Counted from the first letter of the stretch, positions 35,946-47,219 are shown. The stretch: 64,000 nucleotides of DNA from Arabidopsis thaliana (GCF_000001735.4 NC_003071.7:17087443-17151442); one strand, 5' to 3'. Numbers and translations: made by a program. Notes: a model not told the origin generated them from the letters alone.

Positions 35946-38180
35946 TTAGACAGCTTCTGCGGTTTCATGCTTCTTCTTGTCAGTATCTTTGTCTTTGCGA
36001 CAGCGGAAGTGGAAAAACTGAAGCAGAATCTGAAAGAAAGAGATTATATATGAGTAAAGTTAGAGCTCAGTGAAAGGAATCAAAGATCATGGAACTTGAA
36101 GAGAGAGATCGTATACAAGAAAATCAAGCACAACACATCCTCCTGCATCAACAAGCCATGGTAGATTCGGTGCAAGTTTTAACCATTCGACACTGTTCAC
36201 GAGTATGCTGCAACCAAAACATACAAAAAAGAGAGTTAAGAAGGTTCCACCAGAGGTTATTTAGAGAGTTGAGTATAACTATTGTTGATCTTCACCTTGC
36301 AACATAAGTCATATTGCCAACTAATGCAAAGAAGAACATCAATGGATTCAATCCCTGCAGTTACAAAAGAAGAACAGCAAATGGATTCATCAGATACAAA
36401 ACTGTTACTTGACTGTATCTTTGCGTCGTGTCATTTAACTTGCTTACCTCAACATGCCCTCTCCTCATCTGCCAAAAAAAGAGATATCGAAAAGGAACTT
36501 TGCTTTAGCTAAAACTGCTATAAATGATAGATCGAAAGAATAAACTAGTTATAGACAATTAAAAAGCTTACATTGAGACATATTTGGGGAAGCCTTCCAC
36601 CCATGTATATGGCTGCCATTGCCCAACCCAAAAACATTCCAATTCTGCTGCTTTCTCCACCGCTATGTTCTGCTACGTTGCTGCTAGTGACCTGAAATAG
36701 AACCAATAGTATTCACAACTTCCATTAACATGAAGTTGTTTTATAGATTAAGAAAAAGTAACCAGAAATTCCTTTGACAAAAAAGAGCGTGAGTGATTCA
36801 CTGAAGACCGTAGACTCGACATGCATATATGATAATGTGCGACTTATGAGTACCTGCAAAAGCTTTCTTGCTGCTCGAACTACAAATACTCTATCTCCCT
36901 CACCCAAAGCCATAGTTCTTGATTCACTTAGCAAATTGGGAAGGTTGAATGTTCCAAGAAACAAGAACACCGAGACCTGTAAGAGAACAATCAAATTTTA
37001 GATCATAATGAAACTGCTTTATATTGTGAAATCCAAACAAGGCATTGTGGACAAGGCTAACCACGCAAAGCAATGATTTGGTGGAAGGATGCGTGACATC
37101 CTCAGGAAGCAAGGGCTCTTCAAGAGTTGGTTCACTGTAACCACGAGCCATTCTCTGAGCTAAGACAGATCCAGCTGGTGGTGTATGACTACTCGACAAA
37201 GATCTTGCCGACCTGACAAAACAAAAACGCGAAAACACACACACAACCTTTAAACAAATCTCTCGCTTGAAAAGAATTGATTTCATCATAATGCTAGTAT
37301 AGCCTGAGTACAGAATCTAAATGGCACCATTACGTGTAAAATAGTTCTCTTCCGGTAAAACTAGTTCGTTGACTCCCAGGAATCATAGTGATAGGTGTGG
37401 TTTGACCACCACAAGTAGTAGTATCAGAGCTATTTCTCCATCTGCCCGGAATTTTAACATCGCTGATTATGTTTGATATACGTTCTGCTTCAACCTACAC
37501 CAAACATTCACACTCAAGCTGTTTTAGCATACACGCAAAATGAACAGTCTTTAAGAATAAGGAAGAATACTATCCAATAGTATATACCATCTGATCTCTT
37601 CTGTTTTTCAACCGCGGGTAGATATGGCCGTAATATATAGATTGAACATAGAGAACTGATGTAGTCACTGTATACAACTGCAAACAATTTCCACATATCA
37701 AACAATGTAAACACACAGCTGCTTCTAGTCTTTTGTAATTTACCAGTGCCATGTAGAATTGTGTTGGAAGCTGCAAAAGGATTTAAGAAATTCAGAGTTA
37801 GCTAAGCTACTCAAGGTAAGATAACAAGATCGAGGAAACTAGGGTTCTGAAGATTCACTCACAGTAGCTGGTTCCATCAAGCAGCCAAGAAGATTGAAGA
37901 TATCCCTACACGACAAACCAATTCAAAATTTTGCCATTTCTCATCAAAACCAAAAGTCAGTTCACCCTAGGAACAAGTAAAAAGTAAAAGCATTTGTCTT
38001 CTTCTTATGATCATCTTACCCAATCATCCACGTTGTTAAGAAGGTAATAGAGAGACCTTCAGTGGATTTCTCACTGTAATTAGTCATAATCTGAGGTATC
38101 TCAGCAACACCCCAACTGATAACACTGATGATACCAAGAGACAATGACAATCCATCTCTAAAACTGCTGTGGAGAAACAT
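35946..38180 (-). CDS. PQ-loop membrane transporter (lysosomal/vacuolar amino acid type)
   Basis: Twelve coding exons on the minus strand: 38180-38020, 37905-37863, 37770-37744, 37677-37588, 37494-37334, 37212-37062, 36976-36854, 36691-36572, 36468-36448, 36354-36296, 36207-36117 and 36029-35946. They sum to 376 residues. The first PQ loop is AEIPQIMTNYSEKSTEGLS and the second GRLPQICLNMRRGHVEGLNP. Seven hydrophobic segments are split by a long Ser/Thr-rich loop, as in PQLC2/Ypq1, exporters of cationic amino acids from lysosome or vacuole. Two exons are tiny (27 nt LPTQFYMAL; 21 nt MRRGHVE), both in phase 0. I start at the ATG of MFLHSSFRDG. A leader intron ends just upstream, at 38211. Recalled as At2g41050. 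Confidence 0.9.
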
Positions 38181-39459
38181 CTTCTTCACAGCCAAAAACC
38201 TGTTAAACCCAAAAATCAAACAAGTCCCTTAATGAGCAAAGGTAACGTCTTTTTGATTGTGCAAACTAGAAAAAAGTGTTAGAAGACGAAAAGGAAAAAC
38301 ATTTACACTAGAATGACCACATTTGAAAGAGTAGAAAACGAATCCTAGAGAATTAAAAAAGATTTCTAATTCCGACAATAATTCAATATACTAGATTCAC
38401 AAACAAAAAGACCCCACAAAGTGAATATTCCCCCAAAACCCAAATCACACCCTCAGGATTCAGATTCTTCCATTAAAAGCAACAAAATCGAAAACGTTAC
38501 ACAAAATCTGGTTTCGACATTCACATATCAACACCATTGTTAAAATAATCTATTCGCAGCCTGAAATATCCGGTTTCATAAAAAGCAAGAGAAATCGATT
38601 CCCTAATACATTAAGAGAAACGAATTCGTATTCGACTATTCGTTTACACATCAATGGAAGAGAAAGTTGTCACCTTTTATTATAAAAAAAAAACAGAAAA
38701 AAGTTGTCACCTTTTCCAGAAGAAAGAAACGAAACCCGTGAATGAATGAGTCGACGGGTTTATACTTGGAAGAATTATCCGGGAGATTTTAAAGGAGAGG
38801 CCTTTAAGCGTTAAAGAGGTAGCTCTGGTGACTGCTATTCGTTTGTCTCTTTGCTGTTTTATGGCGATTTATATATCATCATCATGTGTTCCTTCTGGAA
38901 AACACAAATCACCATCTGAACGAAATAAAGAGTTAAAAGAGTTTTCTACTCCAATATTCCTTCAAACTACAAATAAATATTTTATATCTTTTTTTCCGTG
39001 GTCTTATTTTTATTAGAGTTTTATTTCTTTAGCATTATTGTCGCTAAAGAGTAGTGGATTTGGTATCATCGATTTTAGTCCTATTCTGTTTGTTTTGAAA
39101 TTGTTTTTCTTTATGTCACGTCGCCGGAAATTTGTTGGCCATAATTTAGTAGGATATATTGGGTGCATGTCTACCAAAATAATGAGATAAATAATAATTG
39201 ATGGAATAATTAGAAATTAATTATATTTTATATCTTTTATTGGAAACTTTTCTCATTATTCTTTTTTTATTTATTTTATATTTCATTGTAAATGGTAAAA
39301 TTTGTGAGGAATCTATTATTTTACCATATAATAATGAGATAAATGGATAATAATTGATGGAATAATTAGAAATAATTAATATTAGTATATCTTTTTGGGC
39401 TAAGCTAATGCAAGACTGGTCAATTGGAGATGAACCCAAAAGTCATGGTACATTCTATA
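38181..39459. other. Leader and intergenic region between divergent PQ-loop and UBA2b genes
   Basis: A leader intron of the PQ-loop gene probably ends at 38211, with candidate donors near 38670 and 38705 that share the sequence AAAAGGTGACAAC on the minus strand. Further left of UBA2b is AT-rich DNA with a duplicated block (ATAATGAGATAAAT and TAATTGATGGAATAATTAG at about 39179 and 39330) around a small hairpin TGGTAAAAT...ATTTTACCA. Confidence 0.45.
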
Positions 39460-39500
39460 TGGGCCTCAAAAGTCCATGTGACATAATAATTCAAGGCCCA
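39459..39500 (+). promoter_or_regulatory. TGGGCC and GGCCCA boxes of UBA2b
   Basis: TGGGCC at 39459-39464 and AAGGCCCAATAGG with GGCCCA at 39495-39500 lie 200-240 bp before the start codon, the usual place for site II elements. Confidence 0.5.
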
Positions 39501-39695
39501 ATAGGCGTCTTCTTGTTATATATTTTTTTTTGTTTCTCAATAAGACAAGAATTGTCTTCACGCTTCCGCGAATCGTTAAGCTTCACAATTTCAAGCGAAG
39601 AGGATCAAAAAATCAATTTTTTTGGAGAAGAACCAGAAATCACAAAACCCTAGAGGGCTCTCTTCAAATCAACCATTAAAACCGCCAATTCCGTT

Positions 39696-41051
39696 ATGAC
39701 AAAGAAGAGAAAGCTCGAATCTGAATCCAACGAAACGTCAGAGCCGACGGAGAAGCAGCAGCAGCAATGTGAAAAAGAGGATCCGGAAATCAGAAATGTT
39801 GATAATCAAAGAGACGACGACGAACAAGTAGTAGAGCAAGACACACTAAAGGAGATGCACGAAGAGGAAGCTAAAGGTGAAGATAACATAGAAGCGGAGA
39901 CGTCGTCCGGATCTGGGAATCAAGGAAATGAGGATGATGACGAAGAAGAACCTATTGAGGATCTATTGGAACCGTTTTCAAAGGATCAACTTTTGATTCT
40001 TCTCAAGGAAGCTGCAGAGAGACATCGCGATGTAGCTAATCGAATCCGGATTGTGGCGGATGAAGATCTTGTTCATCGTAAGATCTTCGTTCACGGGCTT
40101 GGATGGGATACTAAAGCTGATTCACTTATCGACGCTTTTAAACAGTACGGAGAGATTGAAGATTGCAAATGTGTGGTTGATAAGGTATCTGGGCAATCTA
40201 AAGGTTATGGCTTTATCCTCTTTAAGTCAAGGTCTGGTGCTCGTAACGCTCTTAAGCAGCCTCAGAAGAAGATTGGAACTCGTATGACTGCGTGCCAGCT
40301 GGCGTCTATAGGACCTGTTCAGGGGAACCCTGTTGTGGCTCCTGCTCAGCATTTCAATCCTGAGAATGTTCAGAGGAAGATTTATGTCAGTAACGTTAGT
40401 GCAGACATTGATCCGCAGAAGTTGCTGGAGTTTTTCTCAAGGTTTGGGGAGATAGAAGAAGGTCCTTTGGGGCTTGATAAAGCTACTGGGAGACCTAAAG
40501 GTTTCGCTTTGTTTGTCTATAGATCCCTAGAAAGTGCCAAGAAGGCATTGGAGGAGCCACACAAGACTTTTGAAGGCCATGTCTTGCATTGCCACAAAGC
40601 AAATGATGGGCCAAAACAGGTTAAGCAACATCAACATAACCATAACTCTCACAATCAAAATTCCCGTTACCAAAGGAACGACAACAATGGTTATGGTGCC
40701 CCTGGAGGCCATGGACATTTCATAGCTGGTAATAACCAAGCTGTGCAGGCGTTTAATCCGGCCATTGGCCAGGCCCTCACAGCTTTGCTGGCATCTCAGG
40801 GTGCTGGGTTGGGTTTAAACCAAGCATTTGGGCAGGCTTTGTTGGGGACATTAGGGACAGCTAGCCCAGGAGCTGTAGGTGGAATGCCAAGTGGCTATGG
40901 TACTCAAGCAAATATCTCACCTGGGGTCTATCCTGGGTACGGTGCTCAAGCCGGGTACCAGGGCGGTTATCAGACTCAGCAACCTGGTCAGGGCGGTGCG
41001 GGAAGAGGGCAGCATGGTGCTGGGTATGGTGGTCCTTACATGGGTCGTTAG
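39696..41051 (+). CDS. UBA2B: UBA2b, UBP1-associated RNA-binding protein with two RRMs
   Basis: An intron-less coding exon of 451 residues. An acidic Glu/Asp-rich N-terminus is followed by RRM1 (RKIFVHGLGWDT with RNP2 and KGYGFILF with RNP1, about 128-204) and RRM2 (RKIYVSNVSAD and KGFALFVY, about 227-303). A Gln/Asn/His-rich linker and a Gly/Gln/Tyr-rich tail (GYGAQAGYQGGYQTQQPG) end the protein. UBA2 proteins are nuclear, bind U-rich 3' UTRs and stabilise mRNAs in wound, ABA and senescence responses. The coding part is unspliced, but consensus splice sites occur 13 bases after the stop, so the 3' UTR is probably spliced. Recalled as At2g41060. Confidence 0.95.
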   Translation: MTKKRKLESESNETSEPTEKQQQQCEKEDPEIRNVDNQRDDDEQVVEQDTLKEMHEEEAKGEDNIEAETSSGSGNQGNEDDDEEEPIEDLLEPFSKDQLLILLKEAAERHRDVANRIRIVADEDLVHRKIFVHGLGWDTKADSLIDAFKQYGEIEDCKCVVDKVSGQSKGYGFILFKSRSGARNALKQPQKKIGTRMTACQLASIGPVQGNPVVAPAQHFNPENVQRKIYVSNVSADIDPQKLLEFFSRFGEIEEGPLGLDKATGRPKGFALFVYRSLESAKKALEEPHKTFEGHVLHCHKANDGPKQVKQHQHNHNSHNQNSRYQRNDNNGYGAPGGHGHFIAGNNQAVQAFNPAIGQALTALLASQGAGLGLNQAFGQALLGTLGTASPGAVGGMPSGYGTQANISPGVYPGYGAQAGYQGGYQTQQPGQGGAGRGQHGAGYGGPYMGR

Positions 41052-42600
41052 ATTAGCCACTCAGGTAATTATTTTCAGCTTCTTTTCATCTATTTCATTG
41101 ATGTTCTGTATCAGAAGACTTTTTTTGTAGTTCGCTTGGTTCCCTTGTGTATTTCAAGACATGGACTTGCTGTATTTTGACCTTTTCATGGTTACTCCAT
41201 TATGTTAAACTTTTTGCGTTGCAAGATCATTTTGTTTTCAAAGTTCCTGTGACTTTGTTGTGTTTCTGAAGGGTGTTAGGTTTTGCATCAGTTTATAAAA
41301 GTCTTCTCTTAATTTCTTAATTCATTGTGCAGATATTCCAATACAGTACTTTTTAAAATTGGCCTGGTGAATCTTCTGAAGTTATTAAGGAGCTGATGCA
41401 AATGGAGTTGTTTAGTTTTTGGATGAAATGTTACTCTTTCGTGTCTTCAAAATACATGACTCTTCAAACCTTTCAAGAAGTTTTAGTTTTCCCCTACTTG
41501 TTTTCTCAACTCTTTTTATGATATCCCAAATACACTGTTCTGATTTAACAACTATCGTTTCTGTTTTAAACTTTTGGGAACGTTTTCATTTGTAAAACTT
41601 AAACAGTGTTCCTCATGGACACACAAACGCTTTCACTATGTTTGAATCCGTATTTTCCATTTTCTCTTAATCAGACTCGTTTTTATTGGTTCTCGCTATG
41701 TTTCGCGGTTTTGTGGAATTTTTCCATGCACGTAATTCCTCTTAAGATTTTGACCTTGTGAGAGTATGATCACACATCACTATGCATATGTACATAACGG
41801 CTTATCTTGATTACCACATATTATATCTGCTTAATCCTTATTCCTCTTGCAGGTAATTTAAGAGCAAGCTGAACGGTCAACACTTACGCCCAACAAAAAT
41901 CTATGGGGTACCAAATATTTGAATGCCACCTATCTGCTTTTTCTTTTATATATACTGAAAAGTGAAAAGGGATGAATCTATGAATTGGTAGCTTTATAAC
42001 TAAAGAACGAATTAAGCAAAAGTTGTTTTCTTGTTTAACTTAGCTAGGCATCTACCTGAATCCAAAAGAGCAACTTGTTTTGTTTTGTACTAATAAGTAT
42101 CAACAAGTCTTGACCTGCACATGTCAAGTTTTTGACTTGATTTAGAGCAGCTTGTTTCTTGTGTGTCCTTGGAGTTCTCTACTGTTTCTATAGCTTTGAA
42201 TGAGCTTTCCATTTGACCACATCTCAAAAAATTTGGTAATGTGCCTTAGAATAACACCGAGTTTGGTAACACAGCTGGAATTGGTGTTTTGCTGTGGCAT
42301 CATGGGAGCTCTGAAATGTCTTCCCAGTTAAAGGTGAGTATAACTGTTTGCATTGTGAAGATTTGTATTAACTATAGAACATTGAATTGATGGTGTTAAG
42401 TTCTTACACAAGCGTGCTTCTCGGTTTGAACTGTTTCTTTTGTATGTTGAATCAGAGCTTAGTTTATAGGAACCAGAGTATCTACTTAGTCATTCTCTAA
42501 TGCTAAGTGCTAAGGTTCTACCTAGTTGCCCTCTAGGCCCTTATGTTATTGATAACTTATGAAGCTATTTGAACACTTGATTCTTAGGAGACCTAAGTTG
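41052..42600 (+). other. Spliced 3' UTR region of UBA2b
   Basis: A donor-like ACTCAG/GTAATT lies at 41065, with plausible acceptors TTGTGCAG ending at 41332 and CTCTTGCAG ending at 41852. Alternative splicing in the 3' UTR is described for the UBA2 family. A stop-proximal intron of about 270 or 790 nt, with an exon junction well over 50 nt after the stop in some isoforms, would allow control by nonsense-mediated decay. This is inferred from splice motifs only. Confidence 0.5.
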
Positions 42601-43806
42601 GTACAGCCAGATAGAGTGTATGTTCTTGTTCTCTATGTGACAGGATCAAGCTGCCACACATAGTTCAAGGGTATGCTCTGTGTGGGTTTGCTCAGATTGA
42701 GGACAAATCTATACAAGGAAGTAGAGTCTTTGACATTTTGATGTTGTATGATAAGAAGAAGAAAGGAGAGTAATAAAGAAAGAGAAAAGGGAAACAGAAA
42801 CACGTGGGAGAACATCCCAAAGAGGAAGCACACGCGGATCTTCATGCAAAGCTCCCCGATTCTCCCATGTGGTCCCTTTCTCCCTTTGTCCCCCTCCTCT
42901 TTCTTCTTTTCTCATTTTACTCCTTTTTTTACCATTATACAACGAATCTTTTTTATCATAATTTTTTGGTTTTGGTTTATTTTCCAATAACACCTTCTTG
43001 GTTACTTCCCATTCTCACTTTTTCATATAAGAAACTCACTTTGGGAAACTTATGTTTGAGAATGACAAGTCTTTTTAGAGAAAGTGATGTAACAAATCTA
43101 AAGTGATTATATAATAACCTTGCACAATGTTTTTGATTTTTTGTAAGATTCGAATATTAGGTTTATTATTCGTAGGGAATAAACTTACTTTCAAAAGCGT
43201 TCATAAGTTAATACTTTCATATATGATCATAAGTACGGACACTATTGTTTTTTGTTTGTTTGTGTTTATTCTAAAAGAAAGTAGCTTTTAATTGAAATGT
43301 CCTCAGAGGCACAGTTTAAAGTTCGAGTGTAACAGTTTCTAAGGCAAAATAAGCTCTCTTTCTACTATTTCTCTTTCTCTTTCTACTATTTCTCTCCTGT
43401 GGAGAAACTCAGGAGATAGAGAGAGAGAGAGAGAAGAGAAGAGAGCATGTATGTTTGGTTTTATAATCTCTCTACTCATACCAAAGATTTGTCTCAGACC
43501 CACCACTTGGACAGAGAGAACCCAAGCTCCTTTCTCTCTTTTTCTCGATCTACTCCTTCTTAATCTCCTTTTTTGAAACTTGAAGCCACTTTCAACATCA
43601 TCCTTAAACTTTTGTTCCCTTATTCACAATCTCCTGCCACCTCTCATTTCTCTAGTTGAGTTGTTATCTGCGTTTTTAAGCACTCGAATACTGCATGCAA
43701 ATTCCCTGATTGTTTGTTAGTACCTTAGAGATTCTCGATTTTTTAGTTGTTTAGATTGAACCAGGATTACTAAATTGTTATTGTTTTCTGTGTAAAGGCT
43801 ACATAT
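42601..43806. other. Promoter and leader of EEL
   Basis: A G-box CACGTG at 42801-42806 is part of a 12-bp inverted repeat (42801-42812 with 42860-42871). The likely 5' UTR at about 43340-43460 is strongly purine/pyrimidine asymmetric, with CT runs followed by GA runs that can fold back around CTCCTG...CAGGAG. No ORF is supported. Confidence 0.5.
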
Positions 43807-44766
43807 ATGGGTTCTATTAGAGGAAACATTGAAGAGCCTATATCTCAGTCATTAACGAGGCAGAACTCTCTCTATAGCTTAAAGCTCCATGAGGTTCAAA
43901 CCCACTTAGGAAGTTCTGGAAAACCACTAGGAAGCATGAACCTTGATGAGCTTCTCAAGACTGTCTTGCCACCAGCTGAGGAAGGGCTTGTTCGTCAGGG
44001 AAGCTTGACGTTACCTCGAGATCTCAGTAAAAAGACAGTTGATGAGGTCTGGAGAGATATCCAACAGGACAAGAATGGAAACGGTACTAGTACTACTACT
44101 ACTCATAAGCAGCCTACACTCGGTGAAATAACACTTGAGGATTTGTTGTTGAGAGCTGGTGTAGTGACTGAGACAGTAGTCCCTCAAGAAAATGTTGTTA
44201 ACATAGCTTCAAATGGGCAATGGGTTGAGTATCATCATCAGCCTCAACAACAACAAGGGTTTATGACATATCCGGTTTGCGAGATGCAAGATATGGTGAT
44301 GATGGGTGGATTATCGGATACACCACAAGCGCCTGGGAGGAAAAGAGTAGCTGGAGAGATTGTGGAGAAGACTGTTGAGAGGAGACAGAAGAGGATGATC
44401 AAGAACAGAGAATCTGCAGCACGTTCACGAGCTAGGAAACAGGTTAAGAACTTGACATTGTGTTTTTACTTAGTTAATATTTGTTTGTTTGTTGTTAGTT
44501 GGTCTAGTCATCACATTGAAACTTGCAGGCTTATACACATGAATTAGAGATCAAGGTTTCAAGGTTAGAAGAAGAAAACGAAAAACTTCGGAGGCTAAAG
44601 GTAAAAATCCCATCTCTGCAGCTTGCTTCATGATCTAGTGTCGTTTTAGATTTAGTGGTTTTCTTTAATCTGATTATAATGGCAGGAGGTGGAGAAGATC
44701 CTACCAAGTGAACCACCACCAGATCCTAAGTGGAAGCTCCGGCGAACAAACTCTGCTTCTCTCTGA
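43807..44766 (+). CDS. EEL: EEL (bZIP12), ABI5-family transcription factor
   Basis: Three exons (43807-44442, 44529-44600, 44686-44766) give 262 residues, the known length of EEL. Conserved phosphorylation-type motifs of the group A bZIPs are present: QNSLYSLKLHEVQ, then MNLDELLKTV, LTLPRDLSKKTVDEVW and TLEDLLLRAGVV. The basic region KRMIKNRESAARSRARKQ (about 195-212) ends exactly at intron 1, and the zipper (YTHELEIKVSRLEEENEKL) is in exon 2. EEL binds ABA-responsive elements in late-embryogenesis genes such as AtEm1 and counteracts ABI5. Recalled as At2g41070. Confidence 0.96.
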
Positions 44767-45037
44767 TCCTAAAGACTCTTCTTTCTTTCTTCTTCTTTGT
44801 GTTGGTTTATATCAGACCGCTTTGTTCTTTGTATATTGTGTAGACTTTATTGACTTTGAACAGCATGTCTTTATAAACATTTCTTGAGTGTATTCCTCTT
44901 TTGCAGCTAGTTCAAACTTTTTGAGTACAAACACTAGTTCAAGTATGAATTCGACAATAGTTTTAGTACCTTACACAATTAAGCAATAGATTGATGGTTA
45001 TGCTAAACCGTTTTTGATACTTGGTTACTAATACTTA
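44767..45037. other. 3' UTR of EEL and intergenic DNA
   Basis: EEL's 3' UTR runs into AT-rich spacer; no gene seen. Confidence 0.5.
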
Positions 45038-45060
45038 TTGGGCTTCTGATTACGGCCCAA
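45038..45060 (+). promoter_or_regulatory. Inverted TTGGGC/GCCCAA pair of the PPR gene
   Basis: TTGGGCTTCTGATTACGG and CCCAA form an inverted pair of site II boxes 100 bp before the PPR start codon, as is common for genes of organelle-targeted proteins. Confidence 0.6.
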
Positions 45061-45159
45061 TTAAATCGAGTGTCTAATTATTCGTTCCTTCTTCTTCTTC
45101 GAGCAACGACAGTCCCTGAGAATCCAAATCGGAAACAATCTCCGGCAATTCAATAGTAA

Positions 45160-47112
45160 ATGCGTTGCTCAGTTTCCTCTGTTGTTCGTCCACTATCAGT
45201 AGATCCTGCGACAGCCATAGCTACTTTGTGCTCAAAGGGTAACCTTCGAGAAGCTTTCCAGAGATTCCGACTCAACATCTTCACAAACACTTCTCTCTTC
45301 ACCCCTTTTATTCAATCATGCACCACCAGACAATCTCTTCCGTCCGGAAAGCAGCTCCATTGTCTTCTCGTCGTCTCCGGATTCTCCTCCGACAAGTTCA
45401 TATGCAATCATCTGATGAGCATGTACTCCAAGCTTGGAGATTTTCCTTCCGCTGTTGCAGTATATGGACGTATGCGTAAGAAGAATTATATGTCATCTAA
45501 CATACTCATCAATGGGTATGTTCGTGCAGGCGATTTGGTAAATGCCCGGAAGGTGTTTGATGAAATGCCTGATAGAAAGCTCACAACTTGGAATGCTATG
45601 ATTGCTGGTTTGATCCAGTTTGAGTTTAACGAAGAGGGTTTGAGTTTGTTTAGGGAAATGCACGGATTGGGGTTTTCGCCTGATGAATATACTCTTGGTA
45701 GTGTTTTTAGCGGATCTGCTGGGTTGAGGTCAGTGTCTATAGGGCAGCAGATTCATGGCTACACGATCAAATATGGGCTTGAGTTGGATTTAGTTGTTAA
45801 TAGTTCGTTGGCTCATATGTATATGAGAAATGGGAAATTGCAAGATGGCGAGATTGTTATAAGATCAATGCCGGTTCGTAATTTGGTTGCATGGAATACA
45901 CTCATCATGGGGAACGCGCAAAACGGATGTCCTGAAACCGTGCTTTATCTGTATAAGATGATGAAAATCTCAGGTTGTAGGCCGAACAAGATCACATTTG
46001 TAACTGTGCTCAGTTCTTGTTCTGACTTAGCGATAAGAGGTCAAGGTCAGCAGATTCATGCGGAAGCTATTAAAATTGGGGCTAGCTCTGTCGTAGCTGT
46101 AGTTAGTTCATTGATCAGTATGTATTCAAAATGTGGGTGTCTTGGAGATGCAGCTAAAGCTTTCTCGGAACGTGAAGATGAAGATGAAGTGATGTGGAGC
46201 TCAATGATTTCTGCTTATGGGTTTCATGGACAAGGCGATGAGGCAATCGAGCTGTTTAATACTATGGCAGAGCAGACGAACATGGAGATAAACGAGGTCG
46301 CGTTTCTGAATTTACTTTATGCGTGTAGTCATTCTGGCTTAAAAGACAAAGGGCTTGAGTTGTTTGACATGATGGTGGAAAAATACGGGTTCAAGCCAGG
46401 TTTAAAGCACTACACTTGTGTGGTGGATTTGCTCGGTCGAGCAGGCTGTTTGGATCAAGCCGAGGCAATAATAAGGTCTATGCCAATAAAAACAGACATT
46501 GTTATATGGAAAACATTGTTATCTGCGTGTAACATACACAAAAACGCAGAAATGGCACAGAGAGTCTTTAAAGAGATTCTTCAGATTGACCCTAATGACT
46601 CTGCTTGTTACGTCCTGCTTGCAAATGTTCACGCCTCAGCTAAGAGATGGCGCGATGTATCAGAGGTGAGAAAATCGATGAGAGATAAGAATGTGAAGAA
46701 AGAAGCGGGAATCAGCTGGTTTGAACACAAAGGTGAAGTTCATCAGTTTAAGATGGGAGATCGCTCTCAGTCTAAATCTAAAGAGATCTATTCATACCTG
46801 AAAGAACTGACTCTGGAGATGAAGCTGAAGGGATACAAGCCTGATACAGCGTCAGTATTGCATGATATGGATGAGGAGGAGAAAGAATCAGACTTGGTGC
46901 AGCACAGCGAGAAACTAGCGGTTGCATTTGCGCTCATGATATTACCTGAAGGTGCACCGATTAGAATAATCAAGAACTTGCGGGTTTGCAGTGATTGCCA
47001 TGTTGCTTTCAAATATATATCGGTGATCAAGAACCGAGAGATCACGTTAAGAGATGGTAGTAGATTCCATCATTTCATTAACGGAAAGTGTTCTTGCGGC
47101 GATTATTGGTAG
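45160..47112 (+). CDS. PLS-type pentatricopeptide repeat protein with DYW domain
   Basis: One intron-less exon of 650 residues. About a dozen 31-36-residue PPR repeats can be followed (for example NARKVFDEMPDRKLTTWNAM, then AMIAGLIQFEFNEEGLSLF). E motifs and a complete DYW deaminase domain come next, with the zinc-binding HSEKLAVAF and CSDCH and the terminal CSCGDYW. DYW proteins carry out C-to-U editing at defined sites in mitochondrial or plastid RNA. The N-terminus is consistent with an organelle target peptide, but the organelle and the RNA target cannot be read here. Recalled as At2g41080. DNA downstream of this gene is duplicated behind CML10. Confidence 0.93.
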   Translation: MRCSVSSVVRPLSVDPATAIATLCSKGNLREAFQRFRLNIFTNTSLFTPFIQSCTTRQSLPSGKQLHCLLVVSGFSSDKFICNHLMSMYSKLGDFPSAVAVYGRMRKKNYMSSNILINGYVRAGDLVNARKVFDEMPDRKLTTWNAMIAGLIQFEFNEEGLSLFREMHGLGFSPDEYTLGSVFSGSAGLRSVSIGQQIHGYTIKYGLELDLVVNSSLAHMYMRNGKLQDGEIVIRSMPVRNLVAWNTLIMGNAQNGCPETVLYLYKMMKISGCRPNKITFVTVLSSCSDLAIRGQGQQIHAEAIKIGASSVVAVVSSLISMYSKCGCLGDAAKAFSEREDEDEVMWSSMISAYGFHGQGDEAIELFNTMAEQTNMEINEVAFLNLLYACSHSGLKDKGLELFDMMVEKYGFKPGLKHYTCVVDLLGRAGCLDQAEAIIRSMPIKTDIVIWKTLLSACNIHKNAEMAQRVFKEILQIDPNDSACYVLLANVHASAKRWRDVSEVRKSMRDKNVKKEAGISWFEHKGEVHQFKMGDRSQSKSKEIYSYLKELTLEMKLKGYKPDTASVLHDMDEEEKESDLVQHSEKLAVAFALMILPEGAPIRIIKNLRVCSDCHVAFKYISVIKNREITLRDGSRFHHFINGKCSCGDYW

Positions 47113-47219
47113 CTGGGCAGTTAAAGTATGCTATGACTCTCTGCTTCAGAGTCTTTCTGGAGTCTTAAGCACTCAGATTGGATCGGGAAGCCATCTGGGA
47201 CGAAAGCATTCAGCAGCAA

